Shown piece by piece: positions 28,570 to 37,011 of a stretch of DNA of 64,000 nucleotides (positions are counted from its first letter, which is position 1; each line of letters starts with the position of its first letter). Both the position numbers and the translations under genes were made by a program. This stretch comes from Bifidobacterium commune (GTDB lineage: Bacteria > Actinomycetota > Actinomycetes > Actinomycetales > Bifidobacteriaceae). The notes below the pieces were generated by a model. That model had not been told where the DNA came from. It was given only the letters and a program-made list of their open reading frames with translations, and did no database searches. Location: the NCBI RefSeq assembly GCF_900094885.1, contig NZ_FMBL01000002.1, forward strand, positions 194,697 through 258,696. Direction: 5' to 3'.

Positions 28570-29148
28570 TCACACCACACTCACCGACGCCACCATAGAT
28601 ATCATTGACACACTGTCAATTTTTACGCCAGAAGTATAACGCCGGTGTTGACAGTGTGTCAAATTGCCCGAAGCGTCCCGCTTCACCCAGCTCTTGTCGG
28701 GAGAAGACTTCCACGTCGGGAACTCGCCCCAGGGACTGTCCTGATCAGCGGTTTGAGACGCGCCCTTCCAATGAGTATGGGCCGTGTCTCCCACCTTCGA
28801 GGTAGAGGGGCCGTGGACGGTCACGTCCAGCGTCCAACGCCACGTATGGCCGTCCGGCAGACGGTCGCCGCCCTTCCACGTCGCGTGCGCGACGTTGCCG
28901 GCATACGAGATGCCCGCACGGGCCGACAGCTGGGCCTTGATGTTGCCGACCGTGGGCGCACCCATGTCGTCGTCAGCGATCCACGTGACCACGCCGACAC
29001 CGGAACCCGAACCGCCCGAACCCCCGGCCGAGCCGCCCCCGCCGTCGGCGGCCGCCACGCCCGGCAACAGCATCGCGGCCGCGGCCGCCACGGCCACGCC
29101 ATATTCGGCAAGGCGGCCCAGCCGTCCTTGTATCTTGTCTTTCCTCAT
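28570..29148 (-). pseudogene. Truncated surface adhesin, remnant of the large adhesin family
   Basis: The frame encodes 192 residues: signal peptide MRKDKIQGRLG...PGVAAADGG, Gly/Ser spacer, then a segment like the N-terminus of the 1299-residue adhesin at 37986-41885 (VVTWIADDDMGAPT). After this it jumps straight to AHATWKGGDRLPDGHTWRW and on to SPDKSWVKRDASG. Relative to the long adhesin about 200 residues are deleted inside and everything after about residue 360 is gone. Homology stops at about 28664, and the last 30 codons read through the TetR promoter. There is no cell-wall anchor, so a product would be secreted, if made. It follows the coiled-coil gene at 29224-30279 in the same order as the intact pair. 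Confidence 0.75.
28605..28662 (-). promoter_or_regulatory. Twin TetR operator overlapping a strong promoter
   Basis: Two 15-bp sites, TTGACACACTGTCAA (28605-28619) and its exact reverse complement (28648-28662), lie with centres 43 bases apart. Each is itself a palindrome of form TTGACA-N3-TGTCAA. On the minus strand the upstream site supplies a consensus -35 (TTGACA, 28662-28657), with an 18-base spacer and -10 TATACT (28638-28633). The second site covers about +7 to +21. Binding would block both polymerase entry and escape. Confidence 0.8.
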
Positions 29149-29154
29149 AAGGAA

Positions 29155-29184
29155 GACTCCTTTCGTTGGTTGACGAAAGGAGTC
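29155..29184 (-). promoter_or_regulatory. Hairpin that includes the Shine-Dalgarno of the truncated adhesin
   Basis: An 11-bp perfect stem with an 8-base loop lies on the minus strand just upstream of ATG 29148 (arms 29174-29184 and 29155-29165). The 3' arm contains AAAGGAG, the ribosome site for that ATG. The hairpin could limit translation or end transcription after the coiled-coil gene. The intact pair has a hairpin in the matching gap (41917-41945). Confidence 0.7.
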
Positions 29185-29223
29185 TATGCACCCAAAAAGG
29201 GAATGACGGACAGTTAAATACAA

Positions 29224-30279
29224 TCACCCAATCGGACAACCACGGTTACCGCCAACACAACCCGCATCATCGTTAGCGGGATGTGATGATACCCATGCGT
29301 TCCAGTCGAAGTCTCCCCCGTTGTTGGAGGAGCCGCCCGAGGGGGCCGAAGGCCTCGGAGCGGGGGCCGAGGGACGCGACGGCCGGCCAGCGGAACCAGA
29401 CGACGGGGCCGAAGGACGCGGTGCACGCGAACCACGACCGGAACCCGACGAAGACCCGGACGGCGAACCCTGACGGGGGGAACGGGACGACGGAGCCGAC
29501 TGTGCCTGAGCCTGCGCCGCAGCAGCGGCCTGCGCGTCCGCATCCGCCTTCGCCCGCACGCTGGCGTTGACGGCGTCGGTCGCGTCGCCGAGGCCCTTGG
29601 CGGCGCCAGTCAGGTCGTCGGCCTTCACGGTCTTGTCGTCCAGGAGCCTGGTGGCGTTGTCGATCTGGGCGGAGAGGGCCGTTCGGGTCGCGTCGTCGGC
29701 GACCGCGCCGCCGGTCGAGTCGAGCAGCTGCCTGGCCTGGTCCCGCCGTGCGGTGAGGTCGGCGCGCAGCGAGTCGAGGGTCTTCGCGTCACGGTCGGAC
29801 AGCACGGCCTTGGCCCGGGACGCGGCGGTCCTGCGGGCGGCGGTCAGCTTGGCCAGCGCGTCCCTGGCCGCGTCCGCGTCGCGCCGGGCGTCGGCGCGCT
29901 TGGCGGCGTCGCAGGACGGCAGCGATGGCTTCGCCTTCAAGGTCTTGAGCGTGGCATCGAGGTCCGTGACGGTGTTGCCGTCCCTGACGTCCGAGCTCTT
30001 GACGGCCGCCGCCTGCCTGACCTGGTCGTCAAGACCCTTGCTTTCGATCCTGGACACCTCGGCGACGGCGCGCGCGCAGTCCGCGTTGGCGTTCGTTGTC
30101 TCGTGATGCGACCAGCCGAACCAGCCGCCGACGCCAGCCGCCGCCAGCACGGCGCACGCGATGAGCGCGATCAGCGCGGTGCGCCCGGTCCTGCGCTCCG
30201 GCCGCCCGTCCTTGGAGCCGGGTTCGGATGCCGGGGTCCGTTCCGGCGAAACGGTCTGTGTCTCTTCAATGCCGTCCAT
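29224..30279 (-). CDS. Membrane-anchored coiled-coil protein with C-terminal Cx6CPIG tip (copy A)
   Basis: About 351 residues of unknown function. A charged N-terminus of 33 residues lies inside, a single membrane helix spans residues 34-55, and an extracytoplasmic Ala/Asp/Lys/Arg-rich helical region (60-255) is predicted to coil. A Ser/Arg/Pro-rich linker with PSAP-type repeats follows. The last residues are GCVGGNRGCPIG, two cysteines six apart ending at the carboxyl terminus. The paralogue at 42016-43137 has the same layout and GCVNHQGFCPIG, with 47 identical bases shared in the linker (29401-29447 and 42186-42232). ATG 30279 follows AAAGGCAAG. It is upstream of a truncated adhesin gene. 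A role in surface display or partner capture is inference. Confidence 0.78.
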   Translation of the reverse strand: MDGIEETQTVSPERTPASEPGSKDGRPERRTGRTALIALIACAVLAAAGVGGWFGWSHHETTNANADCARAVAEVSRIESKGLDDQVRQAAAVKSSDVRDGNTVTDLDATLKTLKAKPSLPSCDAAKRADARRDADAARDALAKLTAARRTAASRAKAVLSDRDAKTLDSLRADLTARRDQARQLLDSTGGAVADDATRTALSAQIDNATRLLDDKTVKADDLTGAAKGLGDATDAVNASVRAKADADAQAAAAAQAQAQSAPSSRSPRQGSPSGSSSGSGRGSRAPRPSAPSSGSAGRPSRPSAPAPRPSAPSGGSSNNGGDFDWNAWVSSHPANDDAGCVGGNRGCPIG

Positions 30280-30332
30280 CGTCTTGCCTTTCTCGGTTCG
30301 TGTTAGGAATCCGCCGTTTAGAATATCACCCG

Positions 30333-30638
30333 ATGCACACCCCTGCCATGCGTCCGGGCACCATCGAGACGGTCATCTACCTGATCGTCGCCGTCAACCA
30401 CGCCGACAGAAAGACCGAATACATCGACGTCGAGGCCAGAGGAACGCAACGAATCTACGTCGAGAACCGTATGGCATCACCATACAAGCCCCTTCACAAG
30501 GGAGACTTCGCCATCGTCGGCGGCATGCCGTCAAGAAAACCGCATACGCTGCTGCTCAGGATATTCAGCACCGAAACCAGCTACGGATACGAACCCCTCG
30601 ACGGCTGGCCGACAAACGAAAAGACCACTGGAAAATAG
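30333..30638 (+). CDS. Small hypothetical protein, possibly leaderless
   Basis: About 101 residues, divergent from the coiled-coil gene. Composition and codon use look coding (VIYLIVAVNHADRKTEYIDVEARG...), with alternating hydrophobic strands and no membrane helix or signal peptide. ATG 30333 has no ribosome site, but TAGAAT ends about 9 bases upstream, which would give a leaderless transcript. No family was recognised. It could also be a decayed gene, since a broken ABC exporter follows. Confidence 0.4.
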   Translation: MHTPAMRPGTIETVIYLIVAVNHADRKTEYIDVEARGTQRIYVENRMASPYKPLHKGDFAIVGGMPSRKPHTLLLRIFSTETSYGYEPLDGWPTNEKTTGK

Positions 30639-30818
30639 AAATGTGAAGAATCTGCTATTATCCATAGCAGTGATTGAGGATATACGAACAATCGCCGGAA
30701 TATCGACAGCAGAGAAGTCGTTAAATTCTCAGGCGATCGAGTTGAGGTCACTGGTTAAAATCTCGTTGCTTTTGGACTTTGGAGCCGCCGAAAGGAGGCT
30801 CCTTTCCCACTTTGCTAT

Positions 30819-32084
30819 CTATCCCTGACTACCATGGGCTTGTGCGGTGATTAGATGTCTGTAGTATTCACAACGGTTAAGAAGATCCTTATGCGGGCCT
30901 TCATCTAGAACATTTCCGTCTTTGATAACCACTATCCAATCCGCTTCGAGTATGAGCGAGAGGCGATGTGCGGAATATATGATGGTGGTATCACGGAATT
31001 TTTTTCTCATAAGCTCTGCAATTGTTTCCTCTGTGATCCCGTCTAGACTGGACGTCGGCTCATCCATAATAAGGAGTTTAGGCTTTCTTATTAGTGCCCC
31101 AGCTAAAGCTATTCTTTGTTTTTGACCACCTGATAGGGAGAGACCAGATTCACCTACCTGACAGTCAAGAATCTCCTGTTCATTCGCTTTTCCGATTCGT
31201 AAGCCGACTTCCTTAAGTACATCAGAAATTTGTGCATCTGTAGCATGGAAATTGCCCAATCGATGAAACTATCGAAGTGGTGGCATTGGAAAAATAAGAG
31301 AAGTACATCAGGAACATGACAAGAACGGTGAATTCCATTTGACCACTTGCGACCAGTCTGTGTCAACGGTCCCACTGCACTATATAGATAAATCAGTTTT
31401 TCCCAAATGTGAAGGCTCTGGATACGGAATTCCTCAATTTTCCTTTTTCAAAAGGAACAGCATTGTATGCTTTGAGCATACGCATGGCGGAGGTCGCCTC
31501 CTGCACGTTCATAGTCATATCCATTGACGCGTTCTGCACATCGTTCTGCCATTTTTTGATTGGTTTTGCCGCCAATTCGACAAACAGCATCGAAAACCCT
31601 GCTGGGAGAAGAACTATCAGAAAAAAATAGGGTTCAATTTCAGCAACGCCAACCCCGAACCCAACAGCAAAATCACACCTTGAAGTAATGAGAGGAACTC
31701 CGTCGGTATGGATTTGATCAGTTCGGCGTCATTGGTGATTCTTTGCGAATACCATGCCGGTGGATTCGTTTCTCTGGCCAACAGGCTCATCCCGAAAAAC
31801 CGATCAGTCATGCGCATGCGCACATCACGTACGGTTTTCTCCCCTATTACGCCTAGCAAAGCTTGCTGAACGGCTGTAAGTACAACACCAATGATGATGA
31901 GCATTCCAAGGAACAAGGTCGTCTTCGTGATTGAGACATGCTTTTCGACCCCGGCAATCAGTTCACCGCTGTACTTTGGTTGCAGCAAAGTCAGTACCTG
32001 CACGGATATTCCGAGAAGGAGCGCGACCATATATGCGACAATGTGCCCTTGGGTATATTTCTTGATGAGACAGACAGGTTTCAT
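30819..32084 (-). pseudogene. Broken ABC exporter (membrane plus ATPase fragments)
   Basis: Pieces of one type IV ABC exporter appear in order on the minus strand. The N-terminal membrane part (31617-32084) has MKPVCLIKKYTQG...VQVLTLLQPKYSGELI. It ends in a frameshift at the A7 run near 31620. The reading then continues in another frame through 31393-31590 (MNVQEATSAMRMLKAYNAVPFEKGK). The C-terminal ATPase half (30819-31259) has the LSGGQKQRIALAGALIRKP signature, Walker B LLIMDEPTSSLDG and the H-loop SAHR. The rest of the membrane domain and Walker A are missing, so about 450-500 bases have been deleted or replaced near 31260-31395. The gene is non-functional unless the missing part is supplied elsewhere. 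Base composition is more AT-rich than in the neighbouring surface genes. Confidence 0.8.
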
Positions 32085-32091
32085 GGCTCTC

Positions 32092-34113
32092 CTATTGTTC
32101 TGATCCGGGGTCTCCGAGCATACTACGTGAGATCTCGAAGGTCGCCGCCACGCCGATGATCAACAGCAGCAATCCGATCAGGCAGAACGATCCTACAGGG
32201 ATCGGCGTGTAGGAGACCCCTATCCCCGCACCGTTGAAAGCGGCAGCCAATGCAGCCACCACGACGCAGACGGCGACCATGGCGATGAGGATGCCGGAGA
32301 ATGCATCCACCATGATTTCCAGTATCGCCGACCAGATGATGGACCGATGCGATACGCCAATCTGATAGAGCCTGTGGTCCTGTCGGCGACGTTCCGCAAG
32401 GGCTATGGCGATGGACTGGACCAGGAACACCATCGCCAGGACAGTGCCGCCGACGATCATGACGGACAACGCATGTTGTCCGGATACGCCGCGGCGTACA
32501 AACCGGTCGATGAAAGCCGCGCGCGTTTCCACCCTCATCCCCCTGACTCCGGTTTCTTGAAGACCTTTGAGGATGCCGTTTACCGCAACGGATGAAGACG
32601 CGGATACCATGGCTATGAGCTCATCCAGCTCACCGCTGCGCGGCAACCCGTCAGCGGATGACAGGAAGTCCATGGGCAACTCCGGCATGCCCTCAGGCGG
32701 GTCGACTATGGCCACTACAGTCAACCGGTACCGTCTGTCATGCCGGTCCAAGAGTGTGACCTTGTCACCCAGCCGGTAATCGGCGTGTTCGTTCGAGACC
32801 GCTATTCTTCCGGGCCCCAAGTCAGCCAGGCTGCCCTTGACGACCTTGGGGGCAGTGACCCCGGTACCGCCGGGAAGCCGGCCCGGCCCTTCGTGCCATG
32901 CGACCTGGAAGATACTATCGGAACCCTCCACCGCCCACTGCTGGGTCTGGTAGATGTCGGCTTCATTGACCGCATCGCCAAGGTCCCGTATAGATGAGTC
33001 TATCCTGTCGACACCGGAAGAGGTGTCCGCCGTGGCGACCACATCCGCCTTGAGCGGTCGCAGGTTCAGCATGTTACCGCCTATCGACCCGGCGCGCAGC
33101 ACCGCCAGGAATGAGACTACGATGGTCAGCACCATCATGACCGGCAGGGCGATCGACATGGATCCCTCCGTTTTTCTCCTGGCGCGCTGGCGGGCCAGGA
33201 TGCCGGGTCCTTCCGCAAGTTTTTCCGGCACCAGGCCAACCAGTGAAACCGAGACGGACACGAGAAGCGGCGAGGAGGCATAGACGGTACTGATAACCAG
33301 AATGACCAGCAGCATGCAACGCACGTCGAGCGTCACGCCGATCGGGGCGAAGCCCACGATCAGGGTGATCAGCAACAGGACGCCGGCAACGACAGACCGA
33401 AGCCAGCCCATCCTCCCGGTATCCTTCACCGGTTCCTGCCCCATCAGCTCCAATGGCGTGGCCTTGCCGATTTTGCGTACCGCCAGCCATACGCCCAGCA
33501 GGCAGACGACCATCATGAAGACGAAGGCAAGGACGGACACCACCGGTCGGATCCTCGGACGGAAGAGCATTCCCGAACCAGGAAACTCCGCGGGACCATT
33601 GACTGCCATCCCCATGGGGACGGTCAGCAAAGAGCCTGCCAGGCATCCAACCGCATTGGCAAGGGCTAGAGGGAGGGAGAACTCACCCAGCGCCATCACC
33701 ATAATGCGTAACCGGCCGGCACCGTTGAGACGCATCATTCCATACTCTCGCCGGCGATTCTGCACCAGCGATGACACGGATGCCAGCACCAGGAAGACAG
33801 CCACCAGTCCGATGCACAGCACGGACACCGTGGACAGCACGACAACATTCTGATATGGCGTGACGGCCATCAGACGCCGTAAGGTGTTCATGGAATCCAT
33901 GCCCACGGCACCATCCATCATCTTTCCCGCCGTGTACACCTGCAATGTCGAGCACAGTAATAGCGACGTCACGAATACGGTGAGAGCCAGGACCGTGTAG
34001 GAGGCGCGATGCGCCTTGACCAAAGACCACACCAGCGAACGGAGGGAATCCCGGCTGGCGGACGAATGCGATCGGAGACCATGGGATGCAGTGGAGGAAC
34101 CATACTTCTTCAT
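32092..34113 (-). CDS. ABC transporter permease, FtsX/BceB type
   Basis: About 673 residues. Roughly ten membrane helices: one at residues 37-60, a first FtsX block (about 95-215), two central helices (240-285), one near 320, a large extracytoplasmic domain (about 345-550) and a final FtsX block (about 555-665). The RRREYGMMRLNGAGRLRIMVM segment is the usual coupling region of FtsX permeases. The layout fits BceB-type permeases, which remove or sense cell-wall-acting peptides. Start overlaps the ATPase stop by 4 bases, and the two form one transporter. No BceRS two-component genes are adjacent, so control is unknown. Confidence 0.88.
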   Translation of the reverse strand: MKKYGSSTASHGLRSHSSASRDSLRSLVWSLVKAHRASYTVLALTVFVTSLLLCSTLQVYTAGKMMDGAVGMDSMNTLRRLMAVTPYQNVVVLSTVSVLCIGLVAVFLVLASVSSLVQNRRREYGMMRLNGAGRLRIMVMALGEFSLPLALANAVGCLAGSLLTVPMGMAVNGPAEFPGSGMLFRPRIRPVVSVLAFVFMMVVCLLGVWLAVRKIGKATPLELMGQEPVKDTGRMGWLRSVVAGVLLLITLIVGFAPIGVTLDVRCMLLVILVISTVYASSPLLVSVSVSLVGLVPEKLAEGPGILARQRARRKTEGSMSIALPVMMVLTIVVSFLAVLRAGSIGGNMLNLRPLKADVVATADTSSGVDRIDSSIRDLGDAVNEADIYQTQQWAVEGSDSIFQVAWHEGPGRLPGGTGVTAPKVVKGSLADLGPGRIAVSNEHADYRLGDKVTLLDRHDRRYRLTVVAIVDPPEGMPELPMDFLSSADGLPRSGELDELIAMVSASSSVAVNGILKGLQETGVRGMRVETRAAFIDRFVRRGVSGQHALSVMIVGGTVLAMVFLVQSIAIALAERRRQDHRLYQIGVSHRSIIWSAILEIMVDAFSGILIAMVAVCVVVAALAAAFNGAGIGVSYTPIPVGSFCLIGLLLLIIGVAATFEISRSMLGDPGSEQ

Positions 34114-34850
34114 CGACGAGACCTCCCTGCCACCATAGACGTCATGTCAGCCAAGTGCATGGCCAGATGCTCCGCATCGTATCCTTCGCACACCGAATCC
34201 ACCTTGCCATCGACAAGGAACACCGTACGCTGCGCACGCGCCGCCACATTCGGATCATGAGTGACCATCAGGACCGTACGCCCCTGTTCCACCACAGTGG
34301 AAAACGCATCGAGGACCATCAGCGCGCTGCGACTGTCCAATGCGCCAGTCGGCTCGTCCGCGAACACGATGTCAGGCTGTGACGCCAAAGCTCTGGCTAT
34401 CGCCACACGCTGACGCTGACCGCCCGACATGTCAGCGGGATACGAGCCTGCGAACCCATCCAAACCGACCAACGACAACGCCTGGAAGGCACGTTCCTTT
34501 TTTATGCGAGGGCCTCCGAAAAGCGACGGCAACATCACGTTCTGCAGGCACGTAAAGGCATCGACCAGGTTATAGTCCTGGAACACGAACCCGATATGGT
34601 CGCGTCGCATCCGTGTCAGATCGGACTCACGCATCCCCGCTATGTCCCTGCCGGCTACCGACACCGTTCCGTTCTCAACGGGCAACAGGCCGGACGCGCA
34701 ATAGAGGAAGGTTGATTTGCCCGCCCCCGACGGTCCCATCAGCGCCGTCCAGGAACCCGCCTTGCAGGAAAGGGAAACATCATCGATTCCAAGTCCGCCT
34801 GAGGCGTAGTGAAAGGAAACATTGTTGAGGGCCAGCGGGAAATCATTCAT
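34110..34850 (-). CDS. ABC transporter ATP-binding protein, BceA/LolD type
   Basis: About 246 residues. Walker A is GPSGAGKST, Q-loop VFQDYNLVDAFTCLQNVMLP, signature MSGGQRQRVAIARALASQP, Walker B DIVFADEPTGALDSRSA, H-loop MVTHDPNVA. The sequence best resembles ATPases of the MacB/LolD/BceA group that drive mechanotransmission rather than substrate passage. ATG 34850 (MNDFPLALNNVSF) is preferred; a TTG at 34883 would add 11 residues. It is first in the pair with the FtsX permease. A role in defence against antimicrobial peptides is inferred from the family. Confidence 0.92.
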   Translation of the reverse strand: MNDFPLALNNVSFHYASGGLGIDDVSLSCKAGSWTALMGPSGAGKSTFLYCASGLLPVENGTVSVAGRDIAGMRESDLTRMRRDHIGFVFQDYNLVDAFTCLQNVMLPSLFGGPRIKKERAFQALSLVGLDGFAGSYPADMSGGQRQRVAIARALASQPDIVFADEPTGALDSRSALMVLDAFSTVVEQGRTVLMVTHDPNVAARAQRTVFLVDGKVDSVCEGYDAEHLAMHLADMTSMVAGRSRR

Positions 34851-35250
34851 ATCAACACACTCCGACGTGCAAAATAAAACCAATCCTGATTTTTATATCA
34901 TGATAACACAGAAAGACTCCAAAAAACTGGCTATGACAAGACTCGCGTATTAATAACAGCGCTGACAGTGTATCGAATTGCGATATGCTTCACTTGTATG
35001 CACCGCACCAACGTGGTGCACCTGATTAAAGGAGATCACTACGGTTAACTCACTGCAGAGCCTACAGGCAACGAAGGCGACCGCAACACCATTGGCGAAT
35101 TGGACCACCGTAAGCGTGAAGTGCGGACGTTCGTTCAGCACATTCAGCAACGGCTGCAGACGCTGACATCAAACGTATTGAAGCAGCTTCTATGCTTTCG
35201 GTGCCGTTACTATCATTTTAATGTCATACAGTTATTCAGGTTGCTTCAAT
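34851..35250. other. AT-rich gap with a decayed coding fragment
   Basis: No intact gene. On the plus strand, 35043-35160 in one frame has Bifidobacterium-like codon use and encodes a helical fragment (GNEGDRNTIGELDHRKREVRTF...) closed by a stop before it, so it is likely a remnant. A GTGCACC...GGTGCAC inverted repeat lies just upstream, near 35000. The parent family was not recognised. Confidence 0.4.
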
Positions 35251-35643
35251 TTAATGGGCATATGTCATGAACTCCTGTGTTGCCTGATCAATGTACGTTA
35301 TGTTGTCCAAGGTGTTGTCCTGCACGATTCCCTTGTTGTTGTTCATCTTTACAGTCTGGATCCACAGAGACCAGATGAACGGGGTCGTATGTACCTCGAT
35401 GTTGCTCCTATCAATATTTCTTATTCGCTCCGGACTCCACTGGAGAGCCCTGGCGTCTTTTCTGGAGCATTGCGATTGAATGAGATCCTTAGTATTGTAC
35501 GCCGCTGCGATCGTCTCGTCATTTACTTTCCATGCGTAGGCATATTCACCGGCCGCTTTTTTGGCGACGCCGAAGGATAGGACCCAGCATGCGCAATAAA
35601 CCAAAACTATGGCAGTGGCAATCACGAACAGCTTTTTACTCAT
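35251..35643 (-). CDS. Small exported or membrane-anchored protein
   Basis: About 130 residues. An N-terminal hydrophobic segment (residues 4-26, KKLFVIATAIVLVYCACWVLSFG) is a signal anchor or uncleaved signal; a lipoprotein is possible but the Cys lacks a good lipobox. The remaining soluble domain of about 100 residues is rich in N, T and I and has no recognised family. It starts 10 bases after the stop of the reconstructed amidase gene, with AGGA upstream, so the two were one operon. An immunity or accessory role for the amidase is a guess from position only. Confidence 0.55.
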   Translation of the reverse strand: MSKKLFVIATAIVLVYCACWVLSFGVAKKAAGEYAYAWKVNDETIAAAYNTKDLIQSQCSRKDARALQWSPERIRNIDRSNIEVHTTPFIWSLWIQTVKMNNNKGIVQDNTLDNITYIDQATQEFMTYAH

Positions 35644-35652
35644 TGACGGATC

Positions 35653-36642
35653 CTAGAACTCGCATTTGAATTGCAGGCCTTTCCAAATTGTCTTGTTCCC
35701 GTGTGCTCTCCGGGCGTTTTGGACGGTCTCGTAGAAGGGGTACTCGAACCTGTTTACAGTTTTCTGGCAAATGACGGGGAGGGATGAGGGCCTCCGTTGA
35801 TGTGGCCTACGACGACCATCGCATGACCGAGATTGCCTGTTCCCTCCCAGTCGGCATAAATAACGCCTCCCAGTCCTACGTTATAGGCGTTGCTCTCTAC
35901 AGTGAAAGCTCCTGAATGATCTTTCATATAGTTGTAATTACGCTGTGCTCCAGACCAAGTGTGCGAGGCTCGCGCTATACCGCTGAGGTTCCAGGTCCAG
36001 ACGCTGTCGTTCCAAACGTCGAAAGAATTCCCGCGCGTTGTATGAAGTCCACCAGCATAGATTGATTGGGAAACAAAATTGGCGCAGTTTCCTCCGTCCC
36101 CTTTCTCGTCGTAAATGGGGAAATCGGGATTCATCCTGTCGGAAGTAATCGAATAAGCGCGAGAACTGTTCAAGTCGCGACCCAAGGTGATCACATGTCG
36201 ATCGGTAAAGCTCGAATCCAAATGGTCACGGTTTTCTCCTGCGATCGTGATGGTTACCCCTGGATTCGGAACCATTTGCAGATCGGTGCTGATTTCAGAG
36301 ACGACACTGTATCCTGTTCCTTTTTTAACTACTGAATCAACACTTTGTGAGACCTTAGCGCTCTTTAGGGTCATTCCGATTTTCAGGAGCCATACTTTTC
36401 TGCTCGCTGTTCTTTTTGGCGAGTAGTGACTCCTCGTTGTTCTCGTCTGCTCTACTGGCTATTCCGGAATAATCATTCTGAATTTGTGCGGCATATTCGT
36501 CAAGGATTCCATCCACTTGTGAATCCGACAACTGTATATCCGCAGCGTTAGCTGATAATGGGGTAAAGCAAACACACGTTGTCAGGGACAGTGCAATTAC
36601 CACGGCTTTTCGTATTCTATGGTTTGCATCTAAATGAAACAT
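35653..36642 (-). pseudogene. Secreted amidase-domain protein broken by two frameshifts
   Basis: Three frames together give one protein of about 329 residues. The first (36355-36642) has a signal peptide cut after SANA and a helical segment, then stops in the overlap at about 36360. The second (35754-36374) holds an Amidase_6-like domain: GGNCANFVSQSIYAGG with the catalytic Cys, WNDSVWTW, and GHAMVVVGH with the catalytic His. It stops near 35754. A third frame, from about 35775 to the stop at 35653, continues plausibly (KTVNRFEYPFYETVQNARRAHGNK...). Without the shifts the domain would be exported and complete; as it stands the catalytic part has no signal peptide. Sequencing error is an alternative. 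Confidence 0.65.
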
Positions 36643-37011
36643 CTATCTCCAAACCTTCTTTAATTGAAATGTATGTATATTGAGTATCAATGGGTGACAC
36701 TCGATATGATGATTATTATTAATCATCATCATCTTATATTATCTTTGCTTAAATATGAGTCATAAAAGGAATTAATGGTTGGTGCTGATTGGCATTACCT
36801 CAGTCGAGTTGGATTCAGTTCCATGACTTTCTGCTGTATCTAGTTCGTTCAGCAATTTGGAGCGTCTTGTAAACATCCGTTTGTGAAACACAGTTAGAAA
36901 TATGGCAAAGTTGAGGCTGTATTGCGGATCTGTGTGCCCCGAAAGCCGTTCCTTATTCAACGTCCGGTAGAATGGAAGGATAACGGGTTTCGGAACGATG
37001 AGGGATGAACG
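36643..37011. other. AT-rich gap with a palindrome
   Basis: Upstream of the amidase gene. It contains GATGATT (36708-36714) and AATCATC (36721-36727) around ATTATT, a perfect inverted repeat that could be an operator or terminator. A 62-codon minus-strand frame (36772-36960) has no recognisable similarity. The low G+C is unlike the flanking surface genes. Confidence 0.4.

Noticed and set aside
30643..30828. A 61-codon plus-strand ORF ending over a GGAGCC...GGCTCC hairpin
   Set aside because: No ribosome site or homology was recognised, and it overlaps the end of the broken ABC exporter; the hairpin may simply be a terminator.
35040..35165. A short plus-strand peptide with Ser/Thr and two Cys near its end, resembling a lantibiotic precursor, close to a BceAB-like pump
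   Set aside because: It has no start codon (ACG at the right distance from AAGGAG), its leader has no typical processing motif, and no modification enzyme is nearby. An overlapping frame has better codon use, so the resemblance is probably chance.
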